Below, in pieces: positions 1 to 10,277 of a stretch of DNA of 64,000 bases (the first letter of the stretch is position 1; each line of letters opens with the position of its first letter). The translations under genes and the position numbers were made by a program. The DNA lies in assembly GCA_965224575.1 (NCBI GenBank), contig CBDCZQ010000006.1:620001-684000 (forward strand), given 5' to 3'. This DNA is from QPIN01 sp965224575. GTDB taxonomy: Bacteria > Pseudomonadota > Gammaproteobacteria > Methylococcales > Methylomonadaceae. The notes beneath the pieces are model-generated. The model did not search any database. It had not been told where the DNA came from and saw only the letters and a list, made by a program, of their open reading frames with translations.

Positions 1-114
1 TTAATACCTGATAAAATTCTGGATTATTATCCAAGCCTTACCATTGTTGATGAACAGGCTGTAACAAACAACAGAAACTTTAGATTTTCTTCTGCACAAC
101 TATACCCTAGATGA
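1..114 (+). CDS. C-terminal tail of an unidentified gene (partial)
   Basis: An open frame enters from the left edge and runs for 37 codons to a TGA at 112-114. The residues (ending RNFRFSSAQLYPR) are not recognisable. It may simply be an open stretch, but there is no stop in the frame up to the window edge. From 115 to 307, before the first glycosyltransferase, I see no gene and no clear promoter. Confidence 0.25.
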   Translation, partial: LIPDKILDYYPSLTIVDEQAVTNNRNFRFSSAQLYPR

Positions 115-307
115 TAACTACCATCATATTTTAATCGTAGAAGTGCAGGTATTAGAAAGCCAGATCATTAACACAAGCTCAGTAGATTAATTGTTCCTAG
201 CGATACGGAGCAGCTATACCAGCAAGAACAACAAGATAATGTGAATTCATAGTTTTGATCACGCTCACCAAGAAAAAACCCCTACCCTCAAATTTTGTTT
301 ATGACAT

Positions 308-3300
308 ATGCAAACAAATAGATTAAATTTTGTTCATAAATTACCCGAAAATAGTAAAAGAATTTTTGAAGATGGAAAGAGACTTTCTAGTTTTGAAGAA
401 AACGAGAATGAACCAACAAAGGATCTTGTTAGTATTGTGACAGCATGTCTTAATGCTAGCCAAACAATCCAGCAAACAATCCACTCAATTTCAACTCAAA
501 CATACCCTCATATTGAGCATATTGTTATTGATGGCGGCTCAATTGATGGAACATTAAATATTTTAAAAGAAAATATTGAATATCTTGATTACGTAGTATC
601 AGAACCTAATACCGGACGGTTTAATGCATTAAATAAAGGTATTACACTTGCTAGAGGTGAATATGTAATAATTTTAAATGCTGGTGATCAGTATGAAGCA
701 GAAACAGTTGAATCATTAGTTTTGGCAATAAAACATTCTTATGCAGATTTTGTTTCTGTCCGTACAAAAATAATAGATGAATCCGGTGTATGTATCGAAA
801 GAACTAAATCAGTATCTTACGATTCAAGTATGTATTTTGGAGAGCCAATCAGCCATGGGTTAATGCTACTTCCTAGACAGCTTTATGCCAAAGTCGAAGG
901 ATATAACGAAAACTATCTTATTGCAGCAGGTTTTGATTTGATGCTGCGTTTATTTGATGCTGGCTGTACTTTTTATGAAGTGCCAAAATTTTTTTTAAAC
1001 TTTCAGTTGACTAGTTTTTCTAACAACACTTTTAAAGGTATTCACAAAGAACATGCGGATATTATAAAAAAACAATTTTCATTTATTTCTGACAAAAATG
1101 TAAAAATTCTTGCAAATGAAAAAGAGCTAACCCAAAAGTCAGTGGAAAAAATAGCGAGTCTTTATCAAGATAAACCGAAGCTCATTCTTGCTTTATGGGC
1201 ATATGCTAATCGAAGGAAAATACAGGCAGATAATTTAAAATCAATTGTAGATAGAATTATTAAGCCAGATATATCAATTATTATTCCAGTATTTAATTCA
1301 CAACATGTAGTAGATCGTTGTGTTCAATCAATACTCAGTCAAGCCGATATTAGTTTTGAAGTCATTATAATTGATGATAAATCGATGGATAAGTCACATC
1401 ATATTTTGCAAGCACTTAAAGAAAATGATTCTCGAATTAAGATATTTTATAATACACAAAACTTAGGAGCTGCTGGTAGCCGAAACATTGGGATAGAGAA
1501 AGCAAAGGGAAGATATATTTTTTTTGTTGATAGTGACGATGAAATACCACGTAATTCTTTATCTAAGTTATACAATGCCGCCTGTAAATACGACTCAAAT
1601 ATTGTTAAGGGTAATATGGCTTATTTTCCTGAACTATCAGGAAAATCTCAATTAAAAGGTTATAAAATTACAAAAGAGTTTGTAAACGTGACAGTAAAAG
1701 ATATCCCTGAACTTTTGAAGACAACAGAGGGTCATGCCACCTGCCTTTATCAAACAGAATTTATTAAAAACAACCCCTACCCAGTTAACCTTACTATGGG
1801 TGAAGATAGTCTTTTTTTATTAAAAGCTATTTTAAGAGCAGAGAAAATTACACTTCTGCCAATAGTAGTGTATCATTATATCAACAACAGTATTTCAGCA
1901 ACAAATAGTTATACATTACAACAATATATAGACGAATGTCATTGGCGACTCAGTGCGTTTTATTTGCTAAAATTTTATGATTTTGGAGAGATAGGGCACT
2001 ATTTAATAAGGGATTACTGGAATGAGCCAGCCTTTTCAAAATTATCAGGCACGTTATCTGCTGATGAATATACTGTCTTTGCAAACAGTTACCTAGAACT
2101 AGTAAGGAAAACTAAAGTATTTCCTAATAAAAATAATTTAAACATTCCAAAAACATCAAAACTATTTGCAAATATTATTGAGAGTTACGGCTCTCAAATA
2201 AATAAAATTTTGTCATTTAAGGCTAAAAGTTATAAACCTAAAAAGGGATTAAAACTAGCAATGATATCAACCGCAGTAACTGGCGGGGCAGGAATTGCAG
2301 CAAAGAGGCTTTTTGATGCTCTTCTTAGAAATAAGGAATTTTTAGAAATTGATTTATATACCAAACAAAATGGTTTTATAACTTCAAATTGTTTTCCTCA
2401 AGATCAATTAGTCAATAATAAATATACCAACACATACTTCAGCTTAGAGAAAAGTTTACATCCCCAAAACACATTAACAACATCTGAGCAGAATTTTATT
2501 GAAGACCTTAAAAAGTATGATGCTATCAATATTCACTGGAGTGCTGACTTTACATCATTAAGATTTTTAATGTCACTTGTTGATACAGGTAAGCCCATAA
2601 TATTCACTTTACATGACTATTGGATGTTTACAGGTGGGTGTCATTTTCCTGCCGGTTGTCAGAATTACGTTGATTCTGGTTGTAAACATTGTCCTCAGAT
2701 AAAAAAAGATCTGCAATTACAAAAACTAGTTCAGCAATCACTCAAAATTAAGCACAATATTTTTACAAAACAAAATGTATTTGTCATAGCACCAAGTAAA
2801 TTTTTATTAAATGAGCTTAAAAAATGTAGCCTACTCGATGTAGAAAAAAGGACTTTTATGATACGTAACCCTTATATTCCATTGTCTATTTCAACAATGA
2901 CGGAACGAAAACCAAAATCATTCGTTTTGATTTGTGATGCTCATAAAGAACGCCGCAAAGGATTTGATTTGGCTTGCAGGGCTTTAAAAATAGTAATAGA
3001 AAATCACAGCATTGATGCAATTAGTGTTTCGGTTGTTGGTGAAATTACAGAAAGAGATAGGCAAAAACTTAATCATATTAAAAATATCACCTATTTTGGA
3101 AAAATATCAGACCACAGAAAAATACACCATTTCTTTGAAACGCATGAATTTATTTTACAATCTTCTTTTGAGGATAATTGGCCTAACGTACTTGTAGAAG
3201 CTGGTGTTGCTGGATGCATTGCAATTGTAACCCCGAACCATGGCTGTGAAGAATTTGTAAAAATTTATGAGACACATGGACTAGTTTCCCAAGAAGTCTC

Positions 3301-3874
3301 TGCCCAAAGTTACGCAGCTACAATTAACAAAGCCCTTGATACCACTAATAAAGAACTAAGCTTAATAAGCACTCGTTTAAGGGAGTTCGTTTGTAAAGAA
3401 CATCAACACCTTAGAGCCTCTAATTCCTTTCATCAAGTTATCGAAAAAGCAATCTCTACCTGCAAAAAGAAGCTAAATGATGACACAACGGGACAAAATG
3501 TAGTTCATGCAATAAGAGAAAGACGGTCATTTTCCTATTATACAAACAAGCTAAACTCTAAAGTGGGATGGAGAGTACAAGAAAATGAACTTTCATTTAT
3601 GGCAACAATATTAGGTTTAATGTCTCATTATGAGACTTTGGTATTAGAGTTTAGCCTTTTATTAAATGGCATTTCTGGAATTCAAGCGACAGAAGTTAAT
3701 GTTGAGCTTATTAGTCATAAAAAGAATGAGAAAAAACAGGCTTTTTCTCTAAATCAGTCTAGATTATCCGGTATATTTACGGTTGAACGTAGATCAGTTC
3801 TCAGTTTTTTTACCAGGAAGGAAAAGAATGCTTATGGAATTGTAACCTTTACTGTCAAATCTATTAATCAGTGA
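308..3874 (+). CDS. Three-domain glycosyltransferase (GT2-GT2-GT4)
   Basis: A 1188-residue protein that probably builds a surface polysaccharide at the cytoplasmic face of the inner membrane. Residues about 40-260 form a GT-A (family 2) domain with DGGSIDGT at 75-82 and NAGD at 124-127, where the usual DxD is replaced. Residues about 320-560 form a second family 2 domain with VDSDDE at 407-412 and a later MGEDSLFLL motif that carries the catalytic-type ED pair. Residues about 648-1040 look like a GT-B family 4 domain: a GGAG loop near its start, HDYWMFTGGCHFPAGC, and a C-terminal donor-site stretch around QSSFEDNWPNVLVEAG. The start at 308 is chosen because the ATG at 301 is out of frame. No signal peptide or membrane segment is visible. 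Acceptor and donor sugars cannot be read from sequence. The gap to the next glycosyltransferase is 259 bases, with nothing recognised in it. Confidence 0.85.
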   Translation: MQTNRLNFVHKLPENSKRIFEDGKRLSSFEENENEPTKDLVSIVTACLNASQTIQQTIHSISTQTYPHIEHIVIDGGSIDGTLNILKENIEYLDYVVSEPNTGRFNALNKGITLARGEYVIILNAGDQYEAETVESLVLAIKHSYADFVSVRTKIIDESGVCIERTKSVSYDSSMYFGEPISHGLMLLPRQLYAKVEGYNENYLIAAGFDLMLRLFDAGCTFYEVPKFFLNFQLTSFSNNTFKGIHKEHADIIKKQFSFISDKNVKILANEKELTQKSVEKIASLYQDKPKLILALWAYANRRKIQADNLKSIVDRIIKPDISIIIPVFNSQHVVDRCVQSILSQADISFEVIIIDDKSMDKSHHILQALKENDSRIKIFYNTQNLGAAGSRNIGIEKAKGRYIFFVDSDDEIPRNSLSKLYNAACKYDSNIVKGNMAYFPELSGKSQLKGYKITKEFVNVTVKDIPELLKTTEGHATCLYQTEFIKNNPYPVNLTMGEDSLFLLKAILRAEKITLLPIVVYHYINNSISATNSYTLQQYIDECHWRLSAFYLLKFYDFGEIGHYLIRDYWNEPAFSKLSGTLSADEYTVFANSYLELVRKTKVFPNKNNLNIPKTSKLFANIIESYGSQINKILSFKAKSYKPKKGLKLAMISTAVTGGAGIAAKRLFDALLRNKEFLEIDLYTKQNGFITSNCFPQDQLVNNKYTNTYFSLEKSLHPQNTLTTSEQNFIEDLKKYDAINIHWSADFTSLRFLMSLVDTGKPIIFTLHDYWMFTGGCHFPAGCQNYVDSGCKHCPQIKKDLQLQKLVQQSLKIKHNIFTKQNVFVIAPSKFLLNELKKCSLLDVEKRTFMIRNPYIPLSISTMTERKPKSFVLICDAHKERRKGFDLACRALKIVIENHSIDAISVSVVGEITERDRQKLNHIKNITYFGKISDHRKIHHFFETHEFILQSSFEDNWPNVLVEAGVAGCIAIVTPNHGCEEFVKIYETHGLVSQEVSAQSYAATINKALDTTNKELSLISTRLREFVCKEHQHLRASNSFHQVIEKAISTCKKKLNDDTTGQNVVHAIRERRSFSYYTNKLNSKVGWRVQENELSFMATILGLMSHYETLVLEFSLLLNGISGIQATEVNVELISHKKNEKKQAFSLNQSRLSGIFTVERRSVLSFFTRKEKNAYGIVTFTVKSINQ

Positions 3875-4133
3875 AAACTTTACCCTGATTAATATAATTT
3901 TTGATCACAATAAATGATTGCTAAAGTGGTTTGATGGAATGAAGTACCAAGATTGCGGAGTATTTTTGTTTCTCAAGGAATTATTTCAAGAGGCGATTAG
4001 CTATTCTAAGTAACGATTGAGATTTGTTTGGTCAGGAAAAAAGGTAAGCAAAGTTGGTAACTTTACTTCGTCAGACCACCTAAACATACCCAAATTTTAA
4101 AAATCTATTTTTACGAATTATTAATATTTAACA

Positions 4134-6896
4134 ATGAATCCACGTTTATCTGAAGCAAATAAATTATTTAGAGAAAAAAAATATAAAGAATCTCTATCAT
4201 TGTACAAAAAATTAAGGGACACAAATCCTTCTCTCTCTATTTATACGGATAATATTAATAGCATTTATAGAACGGGTTATAGGCCGTTTAAGTATTCTAT
4301 TGTTACAGCAGTTTATGGTGTTGAAGCCTATCTTAATGATTTTTTATATTCAATTACTCAACAAACCATTGGGTTTACAGATAATATTGAGTTAATACTA
4401 GTTGATGATGGTTCATTAGATAACTCAGTAGAAATTATTAAACGTTGGCAAAAAGAGTACCCTTTTAATATTAAATATATTTATAAAGAAAATGGAGGAC
4501 AGGCTTCAGCTCGCAACATGGGTATGGAGCATGTAACAACAGACTGGGTAACATTTATTGACCCAGATGATTTTATTAGTGAAAATTATATTGAAGTGGT
4601 TAATAACTACTTAATAGGAAAACAAAAAGAAACAATACTAATTTCTTGTAATTTTATTTTTTACTTTGAAAATTCAGGAAAATTTTCTGACACTCATCCA
4701 TTACGTTATCGTTTTAATAAAACAATTACCCAATTAGAACTAAACAACTTATCTAAAAATGTTCAGCTATCCGCTAGTACAGCTTTTTTTAAAGTAGAAA
4801 TACTGCGGTCTAAAAATATTAAAATGAACCCAGATATACGCCCTAATTTTGAAGATGCAGAATTTGTAGGAAGATATTTGATTTTAGCTAATATTGGTAA
4901 CGTTGTTTTTTTAAAAGATGCTAAATACTTTTATAGGAAAAGAGAACAAAAGACTTCCTCACTAGACACAAGCTGGAGTAAGAAAGAACAATATTCTGAG
5001 AAGCTAAAATATGGCCTCCTTGCGCTTTTGGAGTTTTCAGAAAAAAATTGCCCTAAAATTCCTGAATATATTGAACATGCTGTTTTATATGACCTAATTT
5101 GGTCTTTTCTTTATTTGATTAACCATCAAGAAAAAGCATCTTTTTTAACCAAGAAAGAAAAATCAAATTTTTTAGACTTAATTCATCGCATTCTATCAAA
5201 AATCAGTATTGAAGCAATTTTGAATTTTAATTTGGCTGGGTGTTGGCATTTTCATAAGGTAGGTTTTTTATCATTTAAAAACCTAAGCCCAGAACATAAT
5301 TATGTTTATCTTGAGAATTATGATGAACAGGAAGAAATCTTAAAAATTTTTTTATTTTCAAGAAAAAGAAAAACTTCAGAAGTTTTCACTATAAATAATA
5401 AAAGTATTACCCCTTTAATAACAAAAATTCAGTCGTTTGATTTTATGGACCAAGTTTTTGTTTTTAAAAAAATAATTTACCTATCCATCAAAAAGTCTGG
5501 CTTTTCTGACGTTTTACAGGTTAAAACAAAAACTCATCAATCGTTGTTAAGTATAGAGGGAAAGAGATACCTCAAAGGAATAACAATAAAGGATATTATT
5601 AAGGTTTTTAAAAAAGAACTTTATGATAAGAACTTTCCTGCCCATATCAAACAACTAAGAGGCTTAAGCCAAATATCACCACTTAATAACTACTATAAAA
5701 ATGCCTGGGTTTTTATGGATAGAGATATTCAAGCAGATGATAATGCCGAACATTTATATCGATATATAAAAAATAACCACCCGGAAAAAAATATCTTTTT
5801 TGTGATTAGAAAAACCTCTCATGACTGGTTCCGTCTACAAAAAGAGGGGTTTCGTTTAGTTGCCTTTGATTCTCAAGAGCATAAAACAATTTTGTTGAAT
5901 GCAAATTATCTTTTTTCCAGCCACGCCGATCATTATGTTGTTGATTTAATTGAAAATAAATACTTTATAGACCTACTTAATTATCGTTTCATTTTCTTAC
6001 AACATGGTATTACCAAGGATGATATTTCAAACTGGTTAAATACCAAGTCAATTGATCTTTTAATTACCGCAACTAAGGCTGAGTACAACTCAATAGTAAA
6101 GACATCAAGATATAAGTTTACTGAAAAAGAAACATTGTTATCTGGTTTTCCACGGCACGATCATTTACTTTATTTAGAAAAAAAGATTAAAACAGAGAAA
6201 ACCCTATTGATTATGCCAACTTGGCGTAAAGGTTTAGCCGGTGATATTATTGGAAAAGGCAATCAACGGCTAAAGTCTGAAAAATTTTATCAATCTGATT
6301 ATGCTCTTGCCTGGAAAGCCTTGCTTCATTCGCAAATATTAAAAAATATCACAGAAGAATATGGATACAAAGTTGTCTTTTTTCCACATGTAAATATGGC
6401 CTTATATCTAGATCACTTTGAAGTCCCAGACTATATATCAATAGAAAATCATACAGAGAATTGTTCCATGCAGACATTGTTTGCATCTACAGCTATGATG
6501 CTAACCGATTATTCATCGGTTGCATTTGAAATGGCGTATTTAAAAAAACCCATTATCTATTACCAATTTGATTATGATTTTGTTTTTGGTGGTGGACATC
6601 TTACCAGTAAAGGTTATTTTAGCTATGAAAAAAATGGCTTTGGTCCGGTTTGTTATGATGAAAAAAGTGTTTTAAATCATTTAGAAAAAACTCTAAAAAA
6701 CCATTGTCAATCAGAGCCAGGCTATCTAAAAAGAATAAAAGAAACCTTTGAATTTACAGATGGAAAATGTTGCCAGCGTGTATATGATGCTGTCTGTAAA
6801 TTAAAAGTTGATACTGGTGAGCCTTTTGAAAAAAACTTGGATCTTAAAATAAAATCTGCTCAGAAAGTCCAACTCATTAGGCGGCAAGCGGTATGA
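4134..6896 (+). CDS. Glycosyltransferase fused to CDP-glycerol glycerophosphotransferase-like domain
   Basis: A 920-residue bifunctional protein. Residues 1-45 are a short helical, TPR-like start. Residues about 53-300 are a family 2 glycosyltransferase with DDGS at 91-94 and DPDD at 143-146. Residues about 560-880 match the CDP-glycerol:polyglycerophosphate glycerophosphotransferase (TagB/TagF) family: QHGITKDD near 622-629, a PTWRKGL stretch, and DYSSVAFEMAY near 792. Family knowledge says such domains transfer glycerol-phosphate or a similar polyol-phosphate from a CDP-activated donor. In Gram-negatives they occur in capsule and O-antigen clusters. Together with the preceding protein it suggests a phosphopolyol-decorated surface glycan. 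No CDP-glycerol synthesis gene is in the window. Confidence 0.82.
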   Translation: MNPRLSEANKLFREKKYKESLSLYKKLRDTNPSLSIYTDNINSIYRTGYRPFKYSIVTAVYGVEAYLNDFLYSITQQTIGFTDNIELILVDDGSLDNSVEIIKRWQKEYPFNIKYIYKENGGQASARNMGMEHVTTDWVTFIDPDDFISENYIEVVNNYLIGKQKETILISCNFIFYFENSGKFSDTHPLRYRFNKTITQLELNNLSKNVQLSASTAFFKVEILRSKNIKMNPDIRPNFEDAEFVGRYLILANIGNVVFLKDAKYFYRKREQKTSSLDTSWSKKEQYSEKLKYGLLALLEFSEKNCPKIPEYIEHAVLYDLIWSFLYLINHQEKASFLTKKEKSNFLDLIHRILSKISIEAILNFNLAGCWHFHKVGFLSFKNLSPEHNYVYLENYDEQEEILKIFLFSRKRKTSEVFTINNKSITPLITKIQSFDFMDQVFVFKKIIYLSIKKSGFSDVLQVKTKTHQSLLSIEGKRYLKGITIKDIIKVFKKELYDKNFPAHIKQLRGLSQISPLNNYYKNAWVFMDRDIQADDNAEHLYRYIKNNHPEKNIFFVIRKTSHDWFRLQKEGFRLVAFDSQEHKTILLNANYLFSSHADHYVVDLIENKYFIDLLNYRFIFLQHGITKDDISNWLNTKSIDLLITATKAEYNSIVKTSRYKFTEKETLLSGFPRHDHLLYLEKKIKTEKTLLIMPTWRKGLAGDIIGKGNQRLKSEKFYQSDYALAWKALLHSQILKNITEEYGYKVVFFPHVNMALYLDHFEVPDYISIENHTENCSMQTLFASTAMMLTDYSSVAFEMAYLKKPIIYYQFDYDFVFGGGHLTSKGYFSYEKNGFGPVCYDEKSVLNHLEKTLKNHCQSEPGYLKRIKETFEFTDGKCCQRVYDAVCKLKVDTGEPFEKNLDLKIKSAQKVQLIRRQAV

Positions 6897-7160
6897 AATA
6901 TGCTAAATCTTGAATAAATAATCATTATCCGCTATTCTGGTCAATTTTTGGTAGAGTAAAAAACAGGTATTAGTTCTCATAAATTGCTGAAAGAATACTA
7001 TTTCATACGCGCGCTGTAACCCATTGGTTTAATGATGTTGTATTGAAGCTCTATGAATTTCAGGTATTTCATAAGGCTAAATAACGATATAAAAACTAGT
7101 GCACTTGCGGTCAAGTTTTTATCCAACTTAAATAAGTACAAAAAAACTTATCAAGAATTA

Positions 7161-8207
7161 TTAGGCTACTTTTGCTGAATTATCACCATTTTTCTTAAAA
7201 GTCTCTATTCTTTTTCGATAATTTTCGATTTCATTGAAATGTGGCTCTATTAATTTATATATTTTATGAGCTTTGATTGAGTCTCCTAACATCTCCCGAA
7301 TAAGATACGCATATGATCCACAAGGGTGATTCTTACATCCAGAGATATTCCAAGCATATTCGAGTACCTCACATAGTTGTAATAATCTAATCTCTATCCC
7401 ATGTACCTGTACAGAACTATCACCATTAGTAAAAAATTTCTCAAAAATTGCACGAGCTAAATAATAAAAAACAAAATAATTACTCTCATCCATTTCAATA
7501 TATCTGTTGAGATAAATAATGGCTCTCTCAATCACCTCATCATGCTGAAAAAGTCTTGCAGCTGCAACCAATGATGAAGGTGAAAAATCATTCTCAAACC
7601 GCATTGATTTATGCTCAAGTGTATGTCGAGACCATTCTATTCCTTCTCGTACTATACGTGCAGGATTCCCAGCTACAGCACAATTTGAGGGGTATGATCC
7701 AGTCACAACAGTATGTGCGCCAACAATTACATCATGATCGAGCTGAGATCCTTTAAGAATAATACTTCCAGACCCAAGCCAAACACGATTGGCTATATTA
7801 ATATCACGTGCATTATTGATCCTCTCTCCACTGTTCGTATCAAAAATTGAGTGCATATCTGAGCTCCATATTTGAGTATCTGAAAATAAACATTCATTTC
7901 CAATTCGTACAGTACTACCCTCGCTTACACTAATTTTAATTGGAAAGTTACATCTTAAACCATGTCCTATTGACAGTTCACAGCCCTCGTCCACAATAAT
8001 TCTTCCAGTAATAATACAACCATCACCAATACTAAGCTTTGCACCACGGTGAATAGTAATAGCAACATTTGTGAAGTGACTTCCCTGACCGCAAACAAAT
8101 TGGCTATCACTCTCATCAATTTCACACCACGAGTTTCTAAAGTTACTGCTTTTTCCTACTCTAAAATTTGTTGGTAAATTAGTATTTAACTGTGTAAGTT
8201 TTTTCAT
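7161..8207 (-). CDS. Left-handed beta-helix (hexapeptide-repeat) acyltransferase
   Basis: A 348-residue protein. Residues about 40-190 show repeated hexapeptides with small and hydrophobic residues (for example LSIGDG, VRIGNE, VWLGSG, VIVGAH) and end with the family hallmark AVAGNPARIVREG. His119 in SSDMHSIFD is in the position of the acetyltransferase catalytic histidine. Members of the WbbJ/LacA-like group O-acetylate sugars with acetyl-CoA. Residues 200-348 are a helical extension of unknown role, perhaps repeat-based. It converges on the two glycosyltransferases and probably modifies the same surface glycan. The start is preceded by only a weak GGGG ribosome-binding site. Confidence 0.78.
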   Translation of the reverse strand: MKKLTQLNTNLPTNFRVGKSSNFRNSWCEIDESDSQFVCGQGSHFTNVAITIHRGAKLSIGDGCIITGRIIVDEGCELSIGHGLRCNFPIKISVSEGSTVRIGNECLFSDTQIWSSDMHSIFDTNSGERINNARDINIANRVWLGSGSIILKGSQLDHDVIVGAHTVVTGSYPSNCAVAGNPARIVREGIEWSRHTLEHKSMRFENDFSPSSLVAAARLFQHDEVIERAIIYLNRYIEMDESNYFVFYYLARAIFEKFFTNGDSSVQVHGIEIRLLQLCEVLEYAWNISGCKNHPCGSYAYLIREMLGDSIKAHKIYKLIEPHFNEIENYRKRIETFKKNGDNSAKVA

Positions 8208-8306
8208 AAACTTTATTCCCCTTAAGCTGTAAAATCCTATCCAATTTGAATTGATAACAGTATTGCATATTCTGGCCCATCATGAACACCGATTCTGTTC
8301 TATCAC

Positions 8307-8329
8307 AACGGTGTCCAACATATAGTCAC
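8307..8329. repeat. Relic of an IS4-type element end
   Basis: AACGGTGTCC followed by two variable bases and CATATAGTCA closely copies the left terminus of the complete IS at 29062 (identical apart from two bases in this stretch). No partner end or transposase of that family is near, so this looks like a solo end left by deletion, or a point where an IS was lost beside the transposase relic that follows. Confidence 0.5.
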
Positions 8330-8340
8330 ACAAAAAAAAG

Positions 8341-8980
8341 GCGTCTAAACAATAAACAGCCAGTTTTTTTGAGGAAGAAGATTATCTGGTTTATTTAAGG
8401 CATTTGAAAACGGCAGCGGACACTTTTGATTGAAAAATTCATGCTTATGTATTGATGATAAATCATATCAATTCATCTTTTGGTTACACCTAAAACTTCT
8501 GATGGTATAAGTTTATTATTTCAAGGAATTGGTCGGCATTTTGTTCCTTATATTAATAAGACTTATGAGCGTAGAGGTAGTCTGTGGGAAGGACGACATA
8601 AAAGCAGTGTTATTGGAGCAGATGATTATCTTTTGAGTTGTATGCGTTATATTGAGCTTAATCCTGTTCGAGCTAATATGGTTGAACATCCTGATCAGTA
8701 TCGGTGGTCAAGTTATACCTGCAATGCACTCGGTGTTGATAATGCGATTATTAAACCACATGAGTTATATTTATCACTCGCTGGTACTGCTGAAAAACAA
8801 CAAGCCGTATATAGGGCATTATTTGCCGCATCAATCAAAAAGGACGAATTGGTTTTAATTCGCTCTAGCTTACAGTCTGGTACACCCATTGGAAACGATA
8901 AATTTACGGCATACATAGAAAGCGTAACTGGACGTAAAATAGGTTTTATTAAGGTGGGGCGACCAGAAAAAAGGAATTAG
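8341..8980 (+). pseudogene. REP-associated tyrosine transposase (RAYT, IS200-like), disrupted
   Basis: The 3' part (from about 8480) is open and reads like the C-terminal two thirds of a TnpA-REP transposase: FQGIGRHFVPYINKTY, RRGSLWEGRHKSS, and the strongly conserved MRYIELNPVRANMV. The N-terminal part is present but broken. NNKQPVF is in one frame, then FFEEEDYLVYLRHLKTAADT in another, then a TGA in place of an expected codon before KIHAYVLMINH, then a one-base shift around 8470 before HLLVTPKT. The catalytic HUH-like histidines therefore cannot be made in one protein. RAYTs mobilise GTAG-headed REP repeats, several of which remain in this window. Confidence 0.75.
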
Positions 8981-9160
8981 TTTAAGCATGAAATATCTTG
9001 AGCCTAATATTGGATAGCTCAATTTTTAGAGAAAAAAATTTATTTCTTAAGCTCCGTTCCACCGGTCGGCTAGACTCCATTAAAATTTACTATCAGAACT
9101 TTTGCCTGTTAAAAAATCCAACAATTTATGAATAAGAATGCTGCCTGGCTGCCTTTTTTC

Positions 9161-9631
9161 TTATTTAAAAACTTGTGCATCTGGGGCAATACTACTTTTT
9201 TCTATTTCACCAATATGCGAATATGTCAGAATTCGATGATCATTATAGATAACCCAAACTTCTGTCGCCCCCTTTGCTAGATAAAGATTAACCTTCTCCG
9301 TTATTTCTGCTTTTGAATTTGAAGGAGAAACTATTTCAATACATATTTCAGGTGCTTTTGGATACGGTGTTTCATAAGCAAAATCATTAATAAACTCCTC
9401 AGAAGCCCAAGCAACATCAGCTACTTTCACTCCATCCAAAGTTTGAATAGAACACTCGGCAATTACCTTTCCTCTAGGAAGTTGGTTCATCAAGTTATGT
9501 CCAATTTCAATTTGTATCTGTCCATGCTGATTAGAGGCTGGACTCATCAAGAGCTTGCCAAATTTATTCAGTTCAATTTTAAAAGGCAGGTCTTTCAGTA
9601 AAGGGTTATCTACAACTTCGGCCCATTCCAT
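9161..9631 (-). CDS. Uma2 family (DUF820) PD-(D/E)XK nuclease-fold protein
   Basis: A 156-residue protein with the Uma2 pattern: N-terminal FGKLLMSPASNQHGQI, then VKVADVAWAS (acidic residue of the nuclease site), then APEICIEIVSPSNSKAEI (the E-x-x-x-E/IVSPS core), and a C-terminal LYLAKGATEVWVIY. These proteins have a restriction-nuclease fold and are abundant in cyanobacteria and some gammaproteobacteria. Their biological role is unknown. The gene stands alone, and the upstream side at 9632-9720 is short and AT-rich. The start near 9631 is the first ATG in frame. Confidence in the family is high, in the activity low. Confidence 0.8.
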   Translation of the reverse strand: MEWAEVVDNPLLKDLPFKIELNKFGKLLMSPASNQHGQIQIEIGHNLMNQLPRGKVIAECSIQTLDGVKVADVAWASEEFINDFAYETPYPKAPEICIEIVSPSNSKAEITEKVNLYLAKGATEVWVIYNDHRILTYSHIGEIEKSSIAPDAQVFK

Positions 9632-9845
9632 CTCAAATCTCCAAATACAGTAAAGTTTAGCATTAATTTAGCATATTTTAGAAACTCTATGTGAGTATGT
9701 GTTTTTAGATGAAGATAGACATGACAGAGAAGAAAAGTATCGTCAGTTATTTACACAGTTTGAGTCAGATGTTGATAAATGGACTTGCCCGTTCTGCACT
9801 GCAAACAGACACAGCTATTTTGCAAGTAGAGACAGTTGTGGGACG

Positions 9846-9992
9846 TATACTTCGCGCGGTCACGGATGCGGATTTTATAGCGCGTTAATTTTTGTCGATA
9901 GCAAAGCGCTGAAATGGGCGCATAGCTGGCTACGCAGCCTATCGGCAAAAAGCAACCGATAGAAAACCGCATCCGTGACCGCGCGAAGTATA
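9846..9992. repeat. 147-bp palindromic repeat element with 26-bp perfect inverted ends
   Basis: The stretches 9846-9871 and 9967-9992 are exact reverse complements over 26 bases (beginning TATACTTCGCGCGGTCACGG). The interior is GC-richer than the surroundings and carries GGCGCATAGCTGGCTACG at 9917-9934, an 18-mer found again (reversed) in the loop of the element at 55073-55226. A further copy of the end sequence lies at 34092-34122. The form suggests a small non-autonomous element. No clear target duplication is visible. Confidence 0.6.
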
Positions 9993-10277
9993 GGATTGGG
10001 TGTTTTACCTGCAAAAAAGTTTAAATTAAAGAATAAAGGGCGCTGAAGCAAATAAGCAATCACCTAGGAACCTGCCTTAATGTTTATTAATTACCAGTTT
10101 TTTTAAGCTCCTAACAACAAAGAATTCAAAAATATACGAAAAATAGTGATTCATATAATTTTTTTAATTTGTTGACTAGTCCAGAGCTGCTACCAACCGT
10201 AGAAGAATTATTACCAGAACATCGAGAACGACTCTATATTATATTTATAATAACGCACTTGCTTAAAGCTTATTTTA

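Noticed and set aside
9699..9962. 87-codon open frame and an overlapping 55-codon frame (9721-9888)
   Set aside because: Both run into the palindromic repeat at 9846-9992, resemble no known family and have poor start contexts. The 55-codon version (start MTEKKSIVSYL) looks a little more protein-like, but I cannot support it.
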